NCBI GenBank assembly: GCA_905250115.1
Contig: CAJNOI010000002.1
Location: forward strand, 127,010-191,009
From: Adineta steineri
Taxonomy: Eukaryota > Rotifera > Eurotatoria > Adinetida > Adinetidae
Length of the DNA stretch: 64,000 nucleotides
Direction of reading: 5' to 3'
The notes under the pieces were generated by a model. It had not been told where the DNA came from, ran no database searches, and saw only the letters and a program-made list of their open reading frames with translations. Shown here piece after piece: positions 1 through 22,329 of this stretch. Position 1 is the first letter of the stretch, and every line of letters begins with the position of its first letter. The position numbers were made by a program, and so were the translations under genes.

Positions 1-26
1 AAAAAACTTTGATTAGAATACTTACT

Positions 27-269
27 TATAAGAAAAATAAATTCGAAAATTGCAATAGTAGCAAAATATAAGCAAACAGGTTGTTTTCGATTTCTTGCAT
101 TAAGCATTATAGTAACAACAATTATATGACCAGGCATACCCAATAAAACACATAATAATGCACCAAAACGCCAAATAGTTTCACCAAGTAAATAATAAGG
201 ATGATATTTACATATTTCGATAGCTATTGGAGTTATTAAATTAGTTGAATTATCAATAGACAATAACAT
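27..269 (-). CDS. GPCR-like membrane protein, first coding exon only (partial)
   Basis: The minus strand opens with ATG at 267-269 and reads without a stop to a GTAAGT donor at 20-25, where the gene leaves the window. The 81 residues start with a short polar N-terminus carrying one glycosylation-type NST. A hydrophobic helix (ALLCVLLGMPGHIIVVTIML) follows, then a basic turn (ARNRKQP), then the start of a second helix (FATIAIFEFIFLI). This TM1-loop-TM2 pattern fits rhodopsin-like 7TM receptors, where TM1 usually carries GN; here the position reads GH. The basic loop before TM2 is also typical. Peptide or amine receptors of this type are numerous in rotifers. The ligand cannot be told, and another multi-pass protein is possible. 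Confidence 0.55.
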
Positions 270-891
270 TATTATGTAAAATATTCAAATACGAAATGAA
301 CTATAAAATCATTATTATATTCGACGTTTTTCTTCTTTTATCAATACCAATGTTGTCGACTCCAATTACCTTTCAGTCTACTGATTCTACCGAAAGAGAA
401 GTAACAAAAAAAAAGACTTTCTAACATCATTTCTTTTCTTTTTTTCTTTGTAAACTATTCTTCGATAAAAATAGAACTAACAATATCTATCATGATTACA
501 TAAAAGAAAGAAAAGAAGAAGAAGAAGAACATTGCTCGAAGTTTTTCTTAGCTCATTTAGTAAACCAAACATTTGATTTATTTTATTAGACTATGAATAC
601 TAAAATAGATTGTATCGATGTAATTTTTTTTCCTACGATTTAACAATCAAGATAAACTATGACGATATCTTACAAACAACAAAAACCTCTCATAGGACCA
701 TTACTTATCAAGACATATACAATGCTAACAGTGTTATATCGAAAATTAAATTATATTTGAAAAAATATTCTCTTCGGATTGGAGATCACTTCATAGACAT
801 GAATATTCATCAAATCAACTTTGCTACAAGATAAATGAAAAACGAATATTATTTTGATATCTGATATTCTTTATTCATAAGGAAAATATTT
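270..891. other. Intergenic stretch between GPCR start and ZNHIT3 end
   Basis: About 620 bp of AT-rich sequence that should contain the GPCR promoter and the ZNHIT3 3' UTR. The only longer open frame (610-834, plus) begins at TTG, has no ATG near its start and shows no domain, so I do not call a gene. A purine run (AAGAAGAAGAAGAA) lies near 510-530. Confidence 0.5.
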
Positions 892-1561
892 TTATTGTTT
901 ATCTTTATTTTCAACAATTGCTAATAATTGATCAACAAATTGAACAAAAATTGGTTCTACCATTGCTTTTTGCATATCATCAGCTGGATATAATGAACAA
1001 TCTAATGACTTAATCATAGTTCGTAAATGACGATTCTTTAATAATTCAAGTACTTCATTTGATTGACCTATAAAGTTGAACATATAGTCTGAATATTTAT
1101 CAATAAAAACAAACCAATTCGTTCAAGTATTTCTGTTGAAAGATGATCACATTCTTCATCATCACCAAGTTCTATTGGTAATTGAGTTTGTGTTATTGGA
1201 ACTATATATATATATATAAGAACATTCTAACTACTAATCTTATTTTATCCTCCTAACTACGAATATTTATAGAAAATAAATTCAATTATTTCACTTACCT
1301 TCAACGATTGGTTTTACTTGAATATTATTTTCTACGCATAATTCTATTCAAATTAAATTAAATATAAAATCTTCATTCAATCATTTTTAATTACCCGATG
1401 ATTTATGTTTCTGAAAACATGTAACTGAACAACTGAAAAATAAGAATTTTGTTATATAATAATTAAATATATATCATTTTCATTTATACATACTATTTAA
1501 TATGACATTTCGGACATTTATAAGAACTATTTTTGTTTTCATAACAAACTTGACATTGCAT
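892..1561 (-). CDS. ZNHIT3: Zinc finger HIT domain-containing protein 3
   Basis: Five coding exons: 1494-1561, 1395-1432, 1299-1343, about 1110-1200, and 892-1083. The N-terminus is a zf-HIT finger spread over exons 1 and 2: CQVC, CPKC, YCSVTC, then a KH pair. The C-terminus (LLKNRHLRTMI, then EPIFVQFVDQLLAIVE) matches the conserved helical tail of animal ZNHIT3 (LLLNPHLRQLM, EPLFVEFADCCLGIVE). In mammals ZNHIT3 binds NUFIP1 and works in box C/D snoRNP assembly. About 142 residues, near the human length of 155. Oddity: joining the fourth and fifth exons in frame requires removing only 26 nt (1084-1109, GTTTGT..TTCAG). Reading through instead hits a stop soon afterwards. Identity is firm; the small intron is inferred from reading frame and homology. 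Confidence 0.88.
1084..1109 (-). other. Putative 26-nt intron in ZNHIT3
   Basis: On the minus strand the sequence runs GAACGAATTG | GTTTGT...ATATTCAG | ACTATATG. Removal joins ATT-G to AC-TAT and keeps the ZNHIT3 frame (ERI-D-YMFN). Without removal the frame meets TAG about 20 codons on, before the conserved C-terminal block. Neighbouring introns are 45-60 nt or longer, so this one is exceptional. A frameshifting assembly error is the main alternative. Confidence 0.55.
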
Positions 1562-1748
1562 ATTTTATTAGTGTATATTTTTTTTGTCTAAAATTATCGT
1601 TAATCAATACAACAACAAAAAAAAGAAAATCACTTGAAAGAAGAAGAAAAAATCGAACTATTCATTCTCTTTAGATAGAAAGATATATAAAAATAATAGC
1701 ACTTTTTTTTTATTGTTCATTCATGGAAAACAAAATATATATAGAGTT

Positions 1749-2840
1749 TCATCTGACAATCGGTACAATTTCACCGGTTCGTGCTGCTTCACGTATAGCA
1801 ACAATTGTTTCTTGTACTTTATAAACAATTTCAAAAGATGTAAGGTCAGTAAATGTTGAACGTGGTATATGATTTATTAATGATTCTTTTAAATGTCCAA
1901 TAAAATAATAAAATGATTGAATAAATATTAATGGTATTTCAGGATTTTCATTTGAAAATTCAATAAATTTTTCATTTGTATCAGAATGAAATGAATCAAT
2001 TAAGATTTGTTCATCCGTATTAAAACGACGTAATATTAAACGATAATCATTAACTATAAGTGCACATTTCGATGCAATTATTATTAATTCTTGATTATAT
2101 GTTGATGATATATGTGAATTTGATATAATATTAACAGATATAGGTGGTAAACGAATCGATCGATTATAATTTATATGAAATGAACAAGTTGTTTCATTAG
2201 GTGATTGAATATAAGCATGACTTATTGTTGATAAATATTGTGTACCAAATAAATAGAAAAGTATTGAAAGTGCAAATGAACCAAATCGATTCAAAAGACT
2301 ACTATTTATTCGATCATTAGAACAAGATTTTAATGAGCAACAATGAATACGAAATTCAATTGATTGTATATCACCTATATTTGCATGTTCTTCAGTAAGA
2401 TAACGTTTAAGTTTAATAAATGTTGGTAAAAATCCAATTGGATAACAATAACAACATAATTGTTGTTGAATTTGTTGAGTTGATATAAGAGATTTTGGAT
2501 CGACATTAAATGGTGGCATACAAACAACATGATGAGTAGATGGTTTTATAATTGATGTAGTTATTATACGTTTTATCAGTGATAAATGTTGATCAGTTTC
2601 TGTACATATAAAAATAAGATAAGGTTGTGTAGCTGTATTTAATAAATGATCAAATTCATTTGATGAACATGAAAATGAATCGATATTTAATGTATCTTTA
2701 CATAATGATGTAATATCAGATGTTAATCGACGAGGTGACCAAAGATGAACAATTTGAAAACTAAATGCACGTAAAAGTGGAACAACAATTTTAACGATTG
2801 GATTAACACCAATAATTATGACAGGAGGAGTGGACGGCAT
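1749..2840 (-). CDS. GFOD-like oxidoreductase (Gfo/Idh/MocA family), intronless
   Basis: Single open frame of 363 codons, ATG at 2838-2840. The N-terminus (VIIIGVNPIVKIVVPLLR) matches the NAD(P)-binding start of animal GFOD1/GFOD2 (GVFGTGSAVKVLVPLLK). It continues with a Rossmann-type beta-alpha series (HLWSPRR, then FICTETDQHLSLIKRI) and a Gfo/Idh/MocA C-terminal sheet with the GSFALSILFYLFG block. The glycine-rich motif is weakened: GVNPIV replaces GxGxxG, so cofactor binding may be altered. The human proteins are about 390 aa, so this is near full length. It is intronless in a neighbourhood where almost every gene is split, which hints at a retrocopy or intron loss. The substrate is unknown; GFOD2 has been tied to extracellular matrix assembly in vertebrates. 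Confidence 0.75.
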   Translation of the reverse strand: MPSTPPVIIIGVNPIVKIVVPLLRAFSFQIVHLWSPRRLTSDITSLCKDTLNIDSFSCSSNEFDHLLNTATQPYLIFICTETDQHLSLIKRIITTSIIKPSTHHVVCMPPFNVDPKSLISTQQIQQQLCCYCYPIGFLPTFIKLKRYLTEEHANIGDIQSIEFRIHCCSLKSCSNDRINSSLLNRFGSFALSILFYLFGTQYLSTISHAYIQSPNETTCSFHINYNRSIRLPPISVNIISNSHISSTYNQELIIIASKCALIVNDYRLILRRFNTDEQILIDSFHSDTNEKFIEFSNENPEIPLIFIQSFYYFIGHLKESLINHIPRSTFTDLTSFEIVYKVQETIVAIREAARTGEIVPIVR

Positions 2841-3585
2841 CTAAAATATTCTTAACTAAAAATACAATAGAAGGTAATGTTTTTATTATCTTTAATATTA
2901 AATATATTTCTGTTTAGTGTTATAAACACATTGAACAAAAGACTTATAATTAATTAAGATAAAATTAGACAATTCTGCTGCAGACTACACGAAAGAGAAA
3001 AAAGTCAAAGGCGCACCTTACTCTAACGAAATATATATATCGCATTGTAAAGGTGGTGTACGGATAACAAGTGGACAAATTTGTAAAAACAACACAAAAT
3101 ATAAAATATGAACTACTAAGAGAATAATATTTCATTGTATATATATTTTTTTGTTTTTATTCTTTATATCTATATTATTTCTTTCTCTCATCTCTCTAAT
3201 ATTCTGTTCATCAAAAAAAAAAAAAGAAAAGAAAACAACAATACTAAAACACATATATATAGAAATAAAACAATATGACCATTGATCAGTTTTTTTTTGA
3301 CAATATGTTTATATATGTATATATATATAAGAATACCGACAACAGGAAAATGAAATAAAAGTCTATTTACAACCACAAGAAAACAAAAGACCTGCCAGAA
3401 AAGAAAAACAATTCGTCTCGGAAGAACGATATCAGATCGTTAGAAAATAAATACAAATGAGGAAAAAAAATAAGGAGAATACTGTCGACTAGGCTGTGTT
3501 TTTTGCTATTCACATGTATTGCATTTGACAAGAAAAAAAAGAACATGAGATTAGATGCACATTATCTTTTATAATTCATTCGAAA
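2841..3585. other. Intergenic stretch between GFOD-like gene and CASK 3' end
   Basis: AT-rich with TA microsatellite runs near 3030-3050, 3140-3150 and 3250-3330 and an A-run near 3213. It must hold the GFOD promoter and the CASK 3' UTR. No coding signal I would defend; the minus open frame at 3188-3376 is low-complexity Ile/Tyr/Phe. Confidence 0.5.
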
Positions 3586-13228
<9,643 letters not shown>

Positions 13229-16181
13229 GATGATAATCGACGAAACAACATCAGTAGATGCTCATTGTCGATAACTACAAGAGAAGAAAAAAACTAGACA
13301 TATATACAGAATATTCAAGCACGACGTCAACGATGAGCGAATGATAATATGAAGGATATGTTAACATTAGCTTTTGTCCTGAATAAGTGAGTGAGTGAAT
13401 GATGAACTCAATGCGACAAAACGACATACTAGCCATGCTTCGGAAAAAGGCTAATCAGGCTAATTTGATTGCATTTCCTATCATCCTAACATGACGGATC
13501 CGAACAAGCAGATGCAGCAACAGCAATTAGCTTTAACCAACTTGAAGAGGAGAAGGAAAAAAAGTCGAGAGGGAGAGAGAGAAAAAGGACGAAGAAAAAA
13601 AAAAGTAAACAAATAACAAGAAACAGAACAAATGATTGATCTAACTGACAGATGCATTGGATTCGTCTATCGTGTGATCTTTGTTTATTAATATACAGAA
13701 TGCTGATTTTTTTTTCGAAACGAACTCATTTGTCAAGATTTATAGATAGATTGTCGTCAACGAGATATAAATAAGATTTTTGACATATGTAACATCTGCT
13801 ATTTAAAAAGATTGACAGATGACACTAGTTGTTGTTACATTATCATGAAGAATTTTTATATAAAGATCTTAGACAACTTAATATCATCGAAATTACATCT
13901 CACATTATTCATGATTATCATTTTCTATCTTTACTAAACCGAAAAAGTCAACTATTCTCATTTTCTAACTTCTAATATTTAATTCTCAAAATAATTTTGT
14001 GACATTTTGAACTAACAAGAAAAAAAAAGAATGAATATAGTAATCACTAAAGTAAGACGTAGCTTTTAGCTACTTCGGTTCAATTAGAATCGGCCATTAT
14101 ATAAAGCCAAATGTAGACAAAGTAGTTATTTAACTTGAAGCAAAAGGTAAGTATACGAAGTTCATAGACGTTCAAAGTTTTTGTTTATGAAATTAACATT
14201 GAAACTTAAAATTTATCAGGAAAAAATTCTATAGCATATATAATTTAATTGATAATTGCTAGGCTCTTGATTTTGTTATTTTGTTACGAAATAAAATTAA
14301 CTACGATAGCAATCAATACTCAAATACGAATCATTGTTTGATAAATCAAAAGATTATAACACTAAATCAAAATCTGAAAGATGTATAAGAAACTAACAAT
14401 ATTAATTATATACAGGATTTTTAGTTAAATATCATGATCTTTTGAAACGAATTTGCAATAGTATTGAATTATATATACTTTTATATAAACATTAGCTAGG
14501 TATTTGGTTGATTGATAATGCAATACACTGTCAATCACAGTTGTGATAAATAAATCATTATTTCTTTGTTGTTATGTTTTGATTCTAATGATAGGATTCA
14601 AATAACAGTTGACACTATTGTATATTTATATAATAAAGTATATGATATGAGCTTATAATAAGGCAATGGAACTACTGATCTTCTTCTTGTACTAATGGAA
14701 TAAACATGCCTTTTACTTATAGGTTTTATTATTTATGAATTTTTTATTTTGTATTCCTTGTTGTTTATTGATTACTCATTTATTGTCTAGCTTCATGATA
14801 TTTTGATTAATGATAAATAATACATTGATTTTCTTTCTCCCATATCTGATGGATATATTTTTGAGCGAGATGAATACTCTGAGTACAAGCGCCGCCGATT
14901 ATATGATCTCGCAATAAATTAGATACATGCTTAAAGTAAATAGGCCATCTTATTCATCTTCATAATTATAAACGAAAAGTAAATACATAGTAGTGATTGA
15001 CAGCTTAACATAGATATATACTATGTATGATTATTATTGATGTTGTCAAAATTTGCAAAGATATTGATCAATTTCGTGATATTTAGACAAGACAATATCC
15101 AGAACGGGTACAGACTATACTCTTAATCAAGTTGACCTTTCACAAAAAAAAGAAGTGGATTTAATTGAACTGAGTACTTGTCTCTTTTTTTTATTCCTTT
15201 GATCTATCATTTAAAATATCTTTATTATAATAGTTGAATCAATACAGATCATATACTTATTTTAACTTGCGACTATTACAGGTTAAAAAAACGTCAGATT
15301 CTATTCCCCTAATATAATTATTTACTGTCTTTTATATACATATTTTATTCTTTCAACAATATGGAAATTTGTCAACCCTTCATCTCAGCATGTATAATCA
15401 GTGACATCAGATAATTATCACTATAGTTTATCGACACTAGAAACGCATAGATACGAAATGTATTGTTTAGATGATGACATATTTTCATATAAATCGAATT
15501 GAAATAATTTATCATGAAAAATATTTATGATAAAGAAAGATAAGAATATTCTATAATATTTCAAATGATAAAAATGTACGGTTTAATTAGTTGATTGTAG
15601 TGCTTATTATCGATGACGCCATCTAACTATCTTGATTATCATAAAAAACCATCAAAGTGCGACATCACTCGTTTTAAGCAAAGATATAAGCGACACCCAA
15701 AAAAGAACTAATAATTTAAGAAAAAAACAATGTTTATTAGCGATATTTCCTATTTTATTTTCATTTTTAATTAAATATAAAACATTAAATAGAAGATCTT
15801 TTCGTTATTTTTCATTTTGAACAACAACATCATAATAACACGCAAACAAATACACACACGCAGCAGTCATTCGTTCGGTCGACGATGTCTATATATGTTC
15901 TCGCAAATGATCACATGTTTTGTTTTCTTCCTTTCACGATACAATTTTTTTTTTCTTATCATCAATGGTCAGCTGATCTCTCTGTATTCAATAATATGAA
16001 CTAGAAAAAAAAGTGCACTTGATAATAAGCAAAAAAATATATATATCGATATTATTTATTAATAATAATAATGACAACATACCTGACACCTTAGGATTTT
16101 TCAAGGTCGTTAATAATATTTTATTTTTTAGACTCATACATAGTTTAACATATTTTATTTTACGATATTATTCATTCAACA
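13229..16181. other. CASK-UBE2H divergent intergenic region
   Basis: About 2.95 kb between two divergent start codons, so both promoters lie here. The part next to CASK (13230-13700) is slightly less AT-rich, with purine runs near 13550-13610. The rest is AT-rich, with many short TA tracts and no open frame with protein-like composition. The small plus open frames at 15632-16204 are noise. I see no tRNA or other RNA gene. Confidence 0.5.
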
Positions 16182-17361
16182 ATGTGTTCACCATCACCTG
16201 GTAAACGTCGAATAGATACGGATGTTATTAAACTGTAAGAGTTGTTTTTGATCATATGTTTTCAATTTCGAATAATTCGTTTTTTCGATTTTACTTTATT
16301 TTTAGTATTGAATCAAAACATCAAGTAACGCTTATGTCGGGTCTCAATGAATTTATGGTTAAATTTGCTGGTCCGCGTGAAAGTAATAAACTTCTTTTTA
16401 ACGATATTTTAGTAATTAAAAGTTGATATTTATCATTTAGCTCCATATGAAGGTGGAGTATGGAATATTCGAGTTGATCTTCCCGAAAAATACCCATTCA
16501 AATCACCATCAATTGGTATGTATAGATAAATGTGAACATAAAATACATGACTCTGAAATATAGAAAAACATGCCTTGATTTTCTGTTTTACTCCCGATAG
16601 ATTCTATCCTAGAATTATATCGATCGATATTAATTATAAAGTAAAGATTATTGCATTTTTCTATCTAAGTTATAAAGTCTTTTCGAAAGCTTGAAGGATA
16701 GATTATACTGATAAGTTTGATACGATTGAAAAACTTATGATTGATATTTTCTAGGCTTTATGAATCGAATTTTTCATCCAAATATTGATGAAATGTAAGT
16801 AAAAATATTGTTTTGTTTCTCAAATTCAAATTTATTACTTAATAATAGGTCTGGTACTGTTTGTCTCGATGTAATTAATCAAACATGGACGCCAATGTAT
16901 GGTATGTATTGAAAAATATTTTCTGTTATAAAATATTTATAGAAATATAATTTGTTTTTTTAGATCTCGCTAATATTTTTGAATCATTTCTTCCACAATT
17001 ACTTGCCTATCCAAATCCGGTGGATCCGTTAAATGGTGATGCAGCTGCTCTATATCTTCACAAACCTGATGATTATAAAAAAAAAGTCAAAGGTAGTTTT
17101 ATATCAAAAATAAATAAATAAAGATTTATATTGTTTTTTTTTCTATTTTTAGAATACGTTCAACGTTTTGCTACAGCTGATATGGCTGAAAGTTTATCAT
17201 CATCTTTAAATGGTCAATCATCGAATAATTCATCATCGAATAATAATTCTAATCAAACGAATGGCTCAAATAATTCGAATCAGACAAATAAAAATGAATC
17301 CGATGATGAAGTATTAAGTGATTTTAGCGAAGATGAAACTGCCAATATGGATTTAGAATAA
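16182..17361 (+). CDS. UBE2H: Ubiquitin-conjugating enzyme E2 H
   Basis: Seven exons: 16182-16234, 16306-16382, 16441-16515, 16755-16794, 16849-16911, 16964-17092, 17153-17361. The start [20 protein letters not shown] and the core [23 protein letters not shown] and [20 protein letters not shown] are near-identical to animal UBE2H. The cysteine in TVCLDV is the thioester-forming residue. UBE2H works with the CTLH/GID E3 complex. The C-terminal tail is longer than in vertebrates: an Asn/Ser/Gln-rich stretch precedes the usual acidic end (DFSEDE, then NMDLE). It lies head to head with CASK. The 3' UTR carries the first N gap. Confidence 0.96.
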
Positions 17362-20300
17362 ATCATGTGTTGATATACTTCTTTCTAATTATTTTTTTTT
17401 GCAGTATATACATAGACTTGTTTTTCTTTTTCTTTCGATCTTTATTATTATTTCCTATAAATACTCTCCTGTTTGTCTATTTGTTTTGTTCCATCTTCTT
17501 TTTCTTCTTCTTCATCNNNNNNNNNNAACAAGAGAAAAAAAATTTTATGTTTTGTTTTTTTTCTTTTGTTGTAACCTTTCTTTTATGTACATAAATATCT
17601 ATGTGCGCGTTTTCTCTTTTTTCTTTAACACTTAGAAACACACAGTATTTTTCTTGGCGAATGCACACATATATACAAGCATTATATTAGCAGACATGTA
17701 TGCTTTTGCTCAGGTTACAACTGCTGCACTTTGTCTTTGTCTTTTATTGTCTTCTTTTGTGTGTATGCTGAACAGTCCTTTTGTTCTCGTATGTTAAAAC
17801 TATATACGGATTTGTTCTTTGAAAATTATCTATCAAGCGAAATTATCTGTTCCTTATATACTAATGTGTACCTCTATCCACTGCTTTCTTTACATTATAT
17901 ACATATATATATGTACGTATATATATATTCTAATAAGAACATCATAATACCTTGTGTTTCTATTCTTTACTGTAGATTGTGCGAAATAAAATAAAGAGAG
18001 TACGTTTTGCCATATAATCTATTTTGTTTTTCTATATTTGATTCAGAATTATACAAACAAAACATGAATGTTATTGTGTCTAGTAATATTACTAGGGAAT
18101 AATTAATTTGATGTAGTCAATAACTAAAATTAATATTACTAGTAGTGCTTTTACTATTTATTATAATACTATCAGGCTCATTTTTATGCTTGTTGTTTTT
18201 CTCAGTGTAAACTCAACTGTGATATAAACTAATCAAAATAATGAATAGAATAGGCATGAATTCAAAACAAATCATTATATATTCCTTGGTCTATATTTAT
18301 TAACTAATATTAAATATTAAATAAAAGCATGTTCTATGAGTTTAATACAATAGTGTAGTTTATACAAATTTGCTTTTGTTAAGATAAAGATTAAATTATT
18401 TAAATTGAAGACAAAGTATTATTAAAGAAACTTAATATGACATAATTCAATATGGTTTATTAAATTTCTGGATTTGTATAATCATGATAATGAACATTCA
18501 TCAGCTATTATCATATTTTCAAACCGCAATGAATTAGTAATATCAGCTTGATTCATTTGCATAATATTGGCTTTTTCCTGCATATGACTACACACTGTAT
18601 AAAAAACATGAAGTGGTATCAATTCGTTCGATCGATGCAGTTAGATATACCGAGTTTTTTTGTGTTTGCACCTAATAATTCTTAGTTTTGCATATTTTGG
18701 TATCTTTTTCATTTTCTAGTCAAGCTTTGCTTATAATAAATTAATGTCAGCTGTTGGGCATCTCAAAACTAATTAATTAGAATACTATAGGAAGATCAAC
18801 TGTCAAGAATACTGTGATATTTTTTTGGTTCATGAGAATTTATTAGGCTTGATTTAATTAATATTTTCCTATTCGATTGATGATAATTTTACTTATTAGA
18901 AATACATTAATACCTTTGGTATTATACTTAATAAACGTTAATATCAGTCTTTTTTTCTTCTGTTCTTTTTCATCTATGTTATACAGATAAATAAAATTTT
19001 ACATAACAAGTAGATATATGTATGTTGACTGAAAGATAGATAATACTATGTTATATAATAGAATTGCTGCATGTTCGACATAGTTGTTTAATTTGTTTTG
19101 TAATGAGAAAAAAAAAGAATACGACTTCGTTTTAACTTTTATGAATGTGAGTTCATTCAATCGAAATATGACATCATACAATAGAAATTTTAAGAGTATG
19201 GCAACAGTTGGCATTGAGTCTACTTGTTTGTTCAATGATACATATCAAGTATTATCATACACTTAGACTGCTTCTTTAATAAAGCATTATTTAATCATCG
19301 AATGAATCAGATGTTGAAATATTTTTTGTACGATGAAAAAAGTTTATTTTTTAGAGAATTTTTAAAACTAATTAATCAAAATGATGACAAAGAAAACTAT
19401 AGAAATGATTTGAATGAGTAAATATGTAGATGAAGCAATTAAAAGAATTCTTAGATTTCATTCATCTTTTATAAAAGAAGGAATCAATTGATATAGTTAG
19501 TTCGATATTCATTATCTGAAAATATTTATTAGTCAATTTGACATGTAATATTTTCTTGCGTGATCTGTCGATACTTTAACTGATCGATTGATGATTAACT
19601 ATTTGTAAATTTATTCGTACTCAATGAAATGATATTCAGGTCAATGAGTAGAATTAATACATTCAATGGATAATAACTATTTCATTTTTTTTGAATGGTG
19701 GTAAATATGTAATTTAAAGGTTATTTTGGTTTAATAGATTAAATAGCTTAATCAATCTTTTTCGATTAAAATCTAATCAAGAAAATAGTATATCCATCTG
19801 TTTTTGTTATTGTTATGAAAATCTATTAGTTTTTCTATCGTCTAGAATTAAGCAAAAACAAGAATAAATACAAATACATATATATGACAGACCTGAAATG
19901 CCACAATGTACAATTTAATTCACTACATTCTAACATAAGATATATAGTTTCTTTTCTGAGAACCCTATGCGAAGAAGTCAATTGTATAGTATTATCAATA
20001 AAAAAAACAAATTAACTTGATATTCTTGTTATGAAATAAGTGCCCTTTCTCTTCAATCTCAAACAAAGTTCAAAACACTAAAAATTGTATTATTAAATTT
20101 TACTGCAGATTTCGTTGACCTTACTCCCGTTGCAAACACTTTCAGACTGCTAAGAAGGTTTTTTCTTTATTTATTTTTAGTGGTTTCACCTTTGGCATTG
20201 ACTGAAATAATTGCTATTATCACTATATAATTGTATTTCTGTATTTGACATATTTTCCACTAGGCACTTTCACCATACACGAAATGATAACTAGTAGCAT

Positions 20301-21292
20301 AGATCCTGAAGGATTTCTGCATAATAATAATAATATTATTATGTCTACAAATTGATTTGAAAAGAATAGTGATCAAGTTAAAGCTTTATATTGTGTCTCT
20401 AATTATAGTGTTAAAAATAGATTGTCTTTTTTTACATACACCCACAACGCTATACGTCAATGTACCTAGGAAATAGATTTCCTACTAATAGTATTTTTTT
20501 TACAATTACTCATGAATATATTTAAACTCGCATGCCTATTAGAAGTACGCGTGCAAGAATCTCAGTATGCTACTCGTGTACTCACTGTGTAATACTGACT
20601 GCACACGAGTCATCATATTACAGCTATTGATTACTTCAGTGGTATTGTTATGAAATACTGATGGACTTACATTCTGTCAAGTAATACCCGTACTTCGTCC
20701 ATTTTACATAACGAAAAAAATCAACCATTTAACACATACATATTGTTATGAAAGTTAGAAAAAAAGTAAAAGTACTGCATTCTCTATAATAAAATCAGAA
20801 GTATTCTTTTGTAATATTATGAAGTACTCTTATTTTAAAGTGAACTTTTATCAAAAGTGAATAACGTTAAAATATAATTTTATTTCTCTCGATGAAGTTC
20901 TTTTCTAGTGCAAAGTTTTTGATTTATCAAAAGGAATATTTATATGACGCACGATGAATATATATTTTAGTTTTAATTAAATCTTTGATGGACATATAAA
21001 GTTCAAAGGAATATACAAAAATATAAAAAATAAGATATATCAAATAGGCAAAAAAAAAGAAAGCGAAAACAAAAGAGACTTCAGATACTATAGACATACA
21101 GATACAAGAAAAAAAACAAACACTTGTTATATTATGTTCAACAAGAAAGAAAATAGGGATGCTCAAATGAGAAACAGTTATCTATTTACAAATAGAACAC
21201 ACACACGCACACACACAAAAACACGACAGATAATGTTCAATTAATATTTTAACATAATTATCACATAAGTTACAGACTTTTTTTTGTTTTAA
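17362..21292. other. Long intergenic region with UBE2H 3' UTR
   Basis: About 3.9 kb with no gene I can support. The first 600 bp are T-rich and TA-rich and probably include the UBE2H 3' UTR; an AATAAAATAAAG-type signal lies near 17985. The section at 20480-20720 is less AT-rich and contains weak inverted matches (see findings). Small open frames here are low-complexity Phe/Tyr/Ile. Confidence 0.5.
17517..17526. other. Assembly gap (10 N)
   Basis: Ten N inside a TTC/TTCTT-rich stretch downstream of UBE2H. Ten is a conventional fixed placeholder, so the true distance is unknown. No gene is broken by it. Confidence 0.95.
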
Positions 21293-22061
21293 TTATTCAA
21301 TAAACAAATTTGAATCATCACCAAAACCAGACGATCCATCGGAAAATAAACGTATGCGAGCAAAATCTAATGACATTAAATCTTCATGTTGACGATTATT
21401 CTTCAAAAAAAGAAATAATAATTTATCAAATCGAAATAATAAGTCTATTAACTTACTTGTTTACATATGGCATTTGAATAGACATTATGTCGATTAATTG
21501 AAATTGGAAAAAAACGTGATTCACAAGTACTATTCAATATCGGTGAAGAGTTTGTTTCATAACCATCATCCGGTGATGAATTTTGTATTCCAGCCAAACG
21601 AAGTAAATCCGGTGTAAGAAATTCTTCATAATTCGATGATTCAATTGAAATAATTCGATTATGAGATTTTATTGGTGATGTTATAGGTTGTGAATAATAT
21701 AATGGTGTATTACTAGGTCGACGAAGTGGTTGAATGTATAAATATTCTTAAAAAACAAAGAAAAATTCGAATTTTTAAAAAAAGGAAAATTTTCTTTACT
21801 TTGTTGTTTCCATGATATTGCATTTGTTTTATTTATAGTAGCAGCAAATTCAACTTTAAGTTTTCGACCTTTTAGCATTGCACCATGTGTTTCTTGACGT
21901 GCTTTTTGAGCATCATCAGCATGAACAAAACGTACAAATGCATATGATTCATGGAATTTTGCACATTCATCAATAAGACCATATGGTGAAAAAAATCTCC
22001 AAAGGTCACGTTGTGTTATACGTGCTGCCATATTACCAACAAATAATTTATGATCGTCCAT
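21293..22061 (-). CDS. Single-RRM RNA-binding protein
   Basis: Three coding exons: 21800-22061, 21467-21746, 21293-21400, joined in frame. An RRM fills the first 80 residues, with RNP2 as KLFVGN and RNP1 as SYAFVRF, opening MDDHKLFVGNMAARITQRDL. After the RRM comes an Asn/Ser/Pro-rich tail without a second domain (TPLYYSQP, FLTPDLLRLAG, a DDGYETNSSP patch), ending SGFGDDSNLFIE. About 216 residues. The RRM style is like that of Lark/RBM4-type or other single-RRM regulators, but I cannot place it in a named family. It is a minus gene, convergent with UBE2H and about 270 nt upstream of the LRR gene's stop. A splice-acceptor-like TCTAG just before the ATG suggests a 5' UTR intron. Confidence 0.75.
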
Positions 22062-22329
22062 GATATCTAGTGGTTATTCTATTTTATTTGAATAATAAAT
22101 TTCTTATAATACAACTTACTATTTCTAGATGTGGTTAATCGAACTAAATAAGATGATAAATGATGTTAAATAAAAAGCTAAATTTCTTTTTCTTTTCGAT
22201 TTTATTTCAATATACGTCCATGATGTAAACAGATATATACAAAGAAAGAATGATAAAGAAAATACTAATAGTCAGTAATCTTTCATAAGACAAATCACGT
22301 GTTTGATTTATAAAATAAACAAAATTTTA

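Noticed and set aside
610-834. Plus open frame of 74 codons left of ZNHIT3
   Set aside because: Begins at TTG, no ATG near its start, no domain and no splice support.
15632-16204. Three consecutive plus frames
   Set aside because: They precede the firm UBE2H start, use poor starts and have low-complexity content.
17367-17994. Frames around the first N gap
   Set aside because: Poly-Phe/Leu translations of T-rich 3' UTR.
20316-20341. Palindromic ATAATAATA..TATTATTAT stretch
   Set aside because: Simple AT microsatellite; expected by chance in this composition.
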